From an uncultured bacterium (GTDB taxonomy: Bacteria; Bdellovibrionota_C; UBA2361; SZUA-149; CALKYB01): DNA of 8,334 nucleotides. Location of the stretch: contig CALKYB010000340.1 of the NCBI GenBank assembly GCA_938003565.1, positions 1-8,334 of the forward strand, read 5' to 3'. The notes under the pieces were generated by a model that was given only the letters and a program-made list of their open reading frames with translations, had not been told where the DNA came from and made no database searches. The position numbers were made by a program, and so were the translations under genes. This document shows positions 6,102 to 8,334 of the stretch, in pieces; position 1 is the stretch's first letter; every line of letters begins with the position of its first letter.

Positions 6102-7076
6102 ATGAGTAATGAGTATAATTTTTCAAGCCTCAACGAGCACTTCGATAGGGCCACATCCGACTACTCAGCCATTGACGGCTCTGCAGTCAAAAAAGAAAAG
6201 TTAGACCGAGCCCTCAAGTCCTACCAAGAAGTATGTTCTATCTACGCTTGGCTCCAAACTCACTACCCCGAGACCAATGAAAAGCAGATTGCCGGCCAAT
6301 TAGTATTCCAAGGTCGAAGACTCTTATATGGAACCGGGAACAAATCAGAAAAGAGTGTAGGAATATTGGAGAAAATCTACCTAGCCTACCAACCGATTAA
6401 ATCTTATGCACTTGTAGCAGCCGCAGTAGCAATCACTAGCGCTGTTTGTGCGGCACTTCTTGTTTCGATCAATCCAGATTTTGGCTGGAATTTCATAAAC
6501 GAACAAACAGCGGCTAAACTAAAAAGTGGTCACATTTGGACTGATGGCATACAAGGAATCAACTCCATTGCTTCGTCACAAATTGCTACAAATAACATAA
6601 AAGTTACGTTTGCTGCGTTCGCCACTGGAGTTTCTGGAGGCATTCTTACTGTAATTATCCTCGTATTTAATGGTGCACACCTGGGGGGTATATTTGCCGC
6701 GATTCATCCCTATGGAATGGCTGGCCGTTTATTAGAGTTCATTCTCGCGCATGGATTTCTAGAGCTCTCTATTATTGGCGTGGCCGGAGGCTGTGGCCTC
6801 TTTATCGGAGATGGGCTGCTTAAACCAGGAGCGAAAACCAGAGGAGAAGCTCTGCGAGAGCGGGCCACTCCAGCAATTACGGTGGTTGTCTTCTCGGCTC
6901 TTTGTTTACTACCCTGTGGTTTTGTTGAGGGGTTTGTCTCACCCAATCCAAATATTCCAATGGTCGCAAAATGTGTAATTGGAATATTTATAGGCTTTCT
7001 TTACTGGCAAGTTTTACTGAAAAGGCCAAAAACTAGACAAACGAAATCACTCCTAGAGCCTTCCGGACATCTTTAG
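6102..7076 (+). CDS. SpoIIM-family (stage II sporulation protein M-like) membrane protein
   Basis: The founding member, Bacillus SpoIIM, is a membrane protein of the engulfment machinery that recruits peptidoglycan-remodelling enzymes. Homologues like this one occur widely in non-sporulating bacteria, where their role is not established. Residues 1-100 are soluble and charged. Membrane helices lie at about 102-122, 168-188, 191-201, 219-239, 257-275 and 288-305. Family hallmarks are NNIKVTFAAFATG (164-176), FNGAHLGG (189-196), LAHGFLELSIIGVAGG (215-230) with His217 and Glu221, and LPCGFVEGF with Glu276. The ATG is 1 nt after the RDD stop, preceded by the weak purine-rich AAGAGAA. The last 24 nt overlap the 3' end of the convergent DUF58 gene, so no terminator separates them. 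At 324 residues the length is normal for the family. The adjoining RDD and DUF58 genes support the assignment. Confidence 0.9.
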   Translation: MSNEYNFSSLNEHFDRATSDYSAIDGSAVKKEKLDRALKSYQEVCSIYAWLQTHYPETNEKQIAGQLVFQGRRLLYGTGNKSEKSVGILEKIYLAYQPIKSYALVAAAVAITSAVCAALLVSINPDFGWNFINEQTAAKLKSGHIWTDGIQGINSIASSQIATNNIKVTFAAFATGVSGGILTVIILVFNGAHLGGIFAAIHPYGMAGRLLEFILAHGFLELSIIGVAGGCGLFIGDGLLKPGAKTRGEALRERATPAITVVVFSALCLLPCGFVEGFVSPNPNIPMVAKCVIGIFIGFLYWQVLLKRPKTRQTKSLLEPSGHL

Positions 7077-8334
7077 CTCATAATACTTGCGGTTTACCTC
7101 AGAACAAAGGTTCTTCACATCAGAGTGAATGAAATCAATTCCAGTCTTTCTTAAAACCTCAAACTTCTTCTCAATCTCCTGCACACGTGCATAGGCTGCT
7201 GCGTTTATGTAGGCCTCTGTCTCTCCATTTACAGAATTGCTCACCACTTCCCCCAAGGCTCGATCATTACTAGCAACAAGCAGCGGTAGGTGCCGTTTTC
7301 TAATAGAGAGCATAGCAGCTCTTATCCCATCAATAGCTTTTGGAGTTGCTATACTTGAGATCAAAACAATCAGTGAGCGTTTCCTTTGACGATTAGCCCA
7401 TTTTACCAACTGACTGTAATCCGGCTCAAAGTCCCCGACTTCTAATCCTCGGAGCGCCTCTAAGTAAGAATGATAACGCCCACGACCTTTAGACAATCTT
7501 TGTTCTGTGACAATCCTATGATTGAAAGCAAACAAACCTAACTCATCATCTCCAGTATTAACGAGACTACCCAGATGCGCAGCGGCATCCACAGCAAAAT
7601 CCAACTGCTGTCTTCCATCAATGGGGGCAGACATCCTCCTACTACAATCAATTGCAATATTTACACGTTGATTGGTTTCCGGTTTATAGACCCTAACCAA
7701 CAAGTCCCTAGCACGAGCAGTCCTTTTCCAATCAATCTTACGTAAATCATCCCCTCTGGTATAGTGTCGAAGACTATCAAATTCTCGTCCCTCTCCACGA
7801 AACGTATCAATTCTTCGTTGACCAACAGTGTTTAGCTGAAGTGGATCAAAACTCTTTCCCAGAGAAGTTCCTGAGTCAGGATATACTTTAACCTGCACAG
7901 GAGTCTCTAGCTTCCGAATCAGCTGCCAAGTAAAAAGACCCAACTGAGACTCAAGTCGTAGCCAAACCCTGAGGCAAGAAATCTCCCCACGTGAGAGTGG
8001 GACAAAATCCTGCTCTACTGTTTGCTCCACTCGCGAACTATCATCGGAACTATCAAACTGAACGTATTGCCTAGAAGGAGATAATTTATAGGAAGGGCTC
8101 AGCTCTGGTCTAATATAGATTCTGCTAGCGAATCTTGGAGCCCCATTTAGAATGGTAAAAACCTTAGTTACATCAGAGGTGACAATCCGTTCTGGAAATT
8201 TTACTGTAACACTGAGAGTGGAGTAAAATCGCTTTATCGCCAAATATTCAAAAACAAACAAAACGACAAAACTTAGTAGTATGAGCAAAAATACAACTAT
8301 CGCTAGATCAAAAGAAATATCAAATAGCAAAGCT
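7053..8334 (-). CDS. DUF58 domain protein (von Willebrand A-like), N-terminus probably beyond the window
   Basis: DUF58 proteins are membrane-anchored and usually encoded with a MoxR AAA+ ATPase. They are thought to act with it in protein assembly or metal insertion, but the exact role is unknown. Visible features, numbered from a possible TTG at 8330: a membrane helix (about 8-30), a beta-rich extracytoplasmic-type region (40-150), the DUF58 signature GEGREFDSLRHYTRGDD (179-195) followed by RKIDWKRTARARDLLV (197-212), and a vWA-like domain starting IAIDCSRRMS (225-234). The metal site looks incomplete: D-x-S-x-R instead of DxSxS, and LISSI (323-327) where an Asp usually stands. The frame stays open to the right edge, and the family normally starts with two membrane helices while only one is seen here, so the true start is probably outside the window; the TTG at 8330 is an alternative. 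The 3' end overlaps the SpoIIM-family gene by 24 nt, tail to tail. Confidence 0.88.
   Translation of the reverse strand, partial: ALLFDISFDLAIVVFLLILLSFVVLFVFEYLAIKRFYSTLSVTVKFPERIVTSDVTKVFTILNGAPRFASRIYIRPELSPSYKLSPSRQYVQFDSSDDSSRVEQTVEQDFVPLSRGEISCLRVWLRLESQLGLFTWQLIRKLETPVQVKVYPDSGTSLGKSFDPLQLNTVGQRRIDTFRGEGREFDSLRHYTRGDDLRKIDWKRTARARDLLVRVYKPETNQRVNIAIDCSRRMSAPIDGRQQLDFAVDAAAHLGSLVNTGDDELGLFAFNHRIVTEQRLSKGRGRYHSYLEALRGLEVGDFEPDYSQLVKWANRQRKRSLIVLISSIATPKAIDGIRAAMLSIRKRHLPLLVASNDRALGEVVSNSVNGETEAYINAAAYARVQEIEKKFEVLRKTGIDFIHSDVKNLCSEVNRKYYELKMSGRL

Noticed and set aside
6710..6978. Frames of 67-78 codons on both strands inside the SpoIIM-family gene
   Set aside because: They overlap the conserved SpoIIM core in other frames and show no domain or ribosome binding site.
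6102..7076. Evidence that the organism forms endospores
   Set aside because: SpoIIM-family proteins next to RDD and DUF58 genes are common in non-sporulating bacteria; no other sporulation gene is present.

Overview
The window is an AT-leaning bacterial chromosomal segment (roughly 40% G+C by eye) holding six substantial protein genes. Five are on the + strand and one converges on them from the right edge. There is no RNA gene, insertion sequence, CRISPR array, integrase or phage structural gene. The protein families are widespread in diderm (Gram-negative) bacteria, but nothing fixes the phylum. The SpoIIM-family protein does not by itself imply sporulation, because this family is common in non-sporulating bacteria.

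Layout. At 48-1457 is an unrecognised protein with about 14 predicted membrane segments. A perfect 12-bp stem-loop and a 66-nt stretch without a single G follow it. At 1796-3610 is a 604-residue DUF3592-type membrane protein. The largest gap (3611-4068, 458 nt) has no credible gene but contains several inverted repeats, two of which compete for the same bases. At 4069-5163 is an M15B/VanY-type D,D-carboxypeptidase-like protein with all zinc ligands but no visible signal peptide. At 5318-6100 and 6102-7076 an RDD-family protein and a SpoIIM-family protein form a tight pair 1 nt apart. At 7053-8334 on the - strand is a DUF58/von Willebrand A-like protein. Its 3' end overlaps the SpoIIM-family gene tail to tail, and its N-terminus probably lies outside the window.

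How they may work together. RDD, SpoIIM-family and DUF58 genes commonly sit together with a MoxR-type AAA+ ATPase gene and DUF4129/DUF4350-type genes in many bacteria. The right third therefore looks like one flank of such a locus, and a MoxR gene is the natural expectation upstream of the DUF58 gene, beyond the right edge. The other three genes are single units separated by long leaders. All six products except the carboxypeptidase are integral membrane proteins, so the region has an envelope theme. A functional link between the carboxypeptidase and the RDD/SpoIIM/DUF58 set is only an inference from proximity. I see no clearly new defence or mobile system. The most unusual elements are the structured 3611-4068 gap, the leaderless-looking VanY-type protein and the degenerate metal site in the DUF58 protein.
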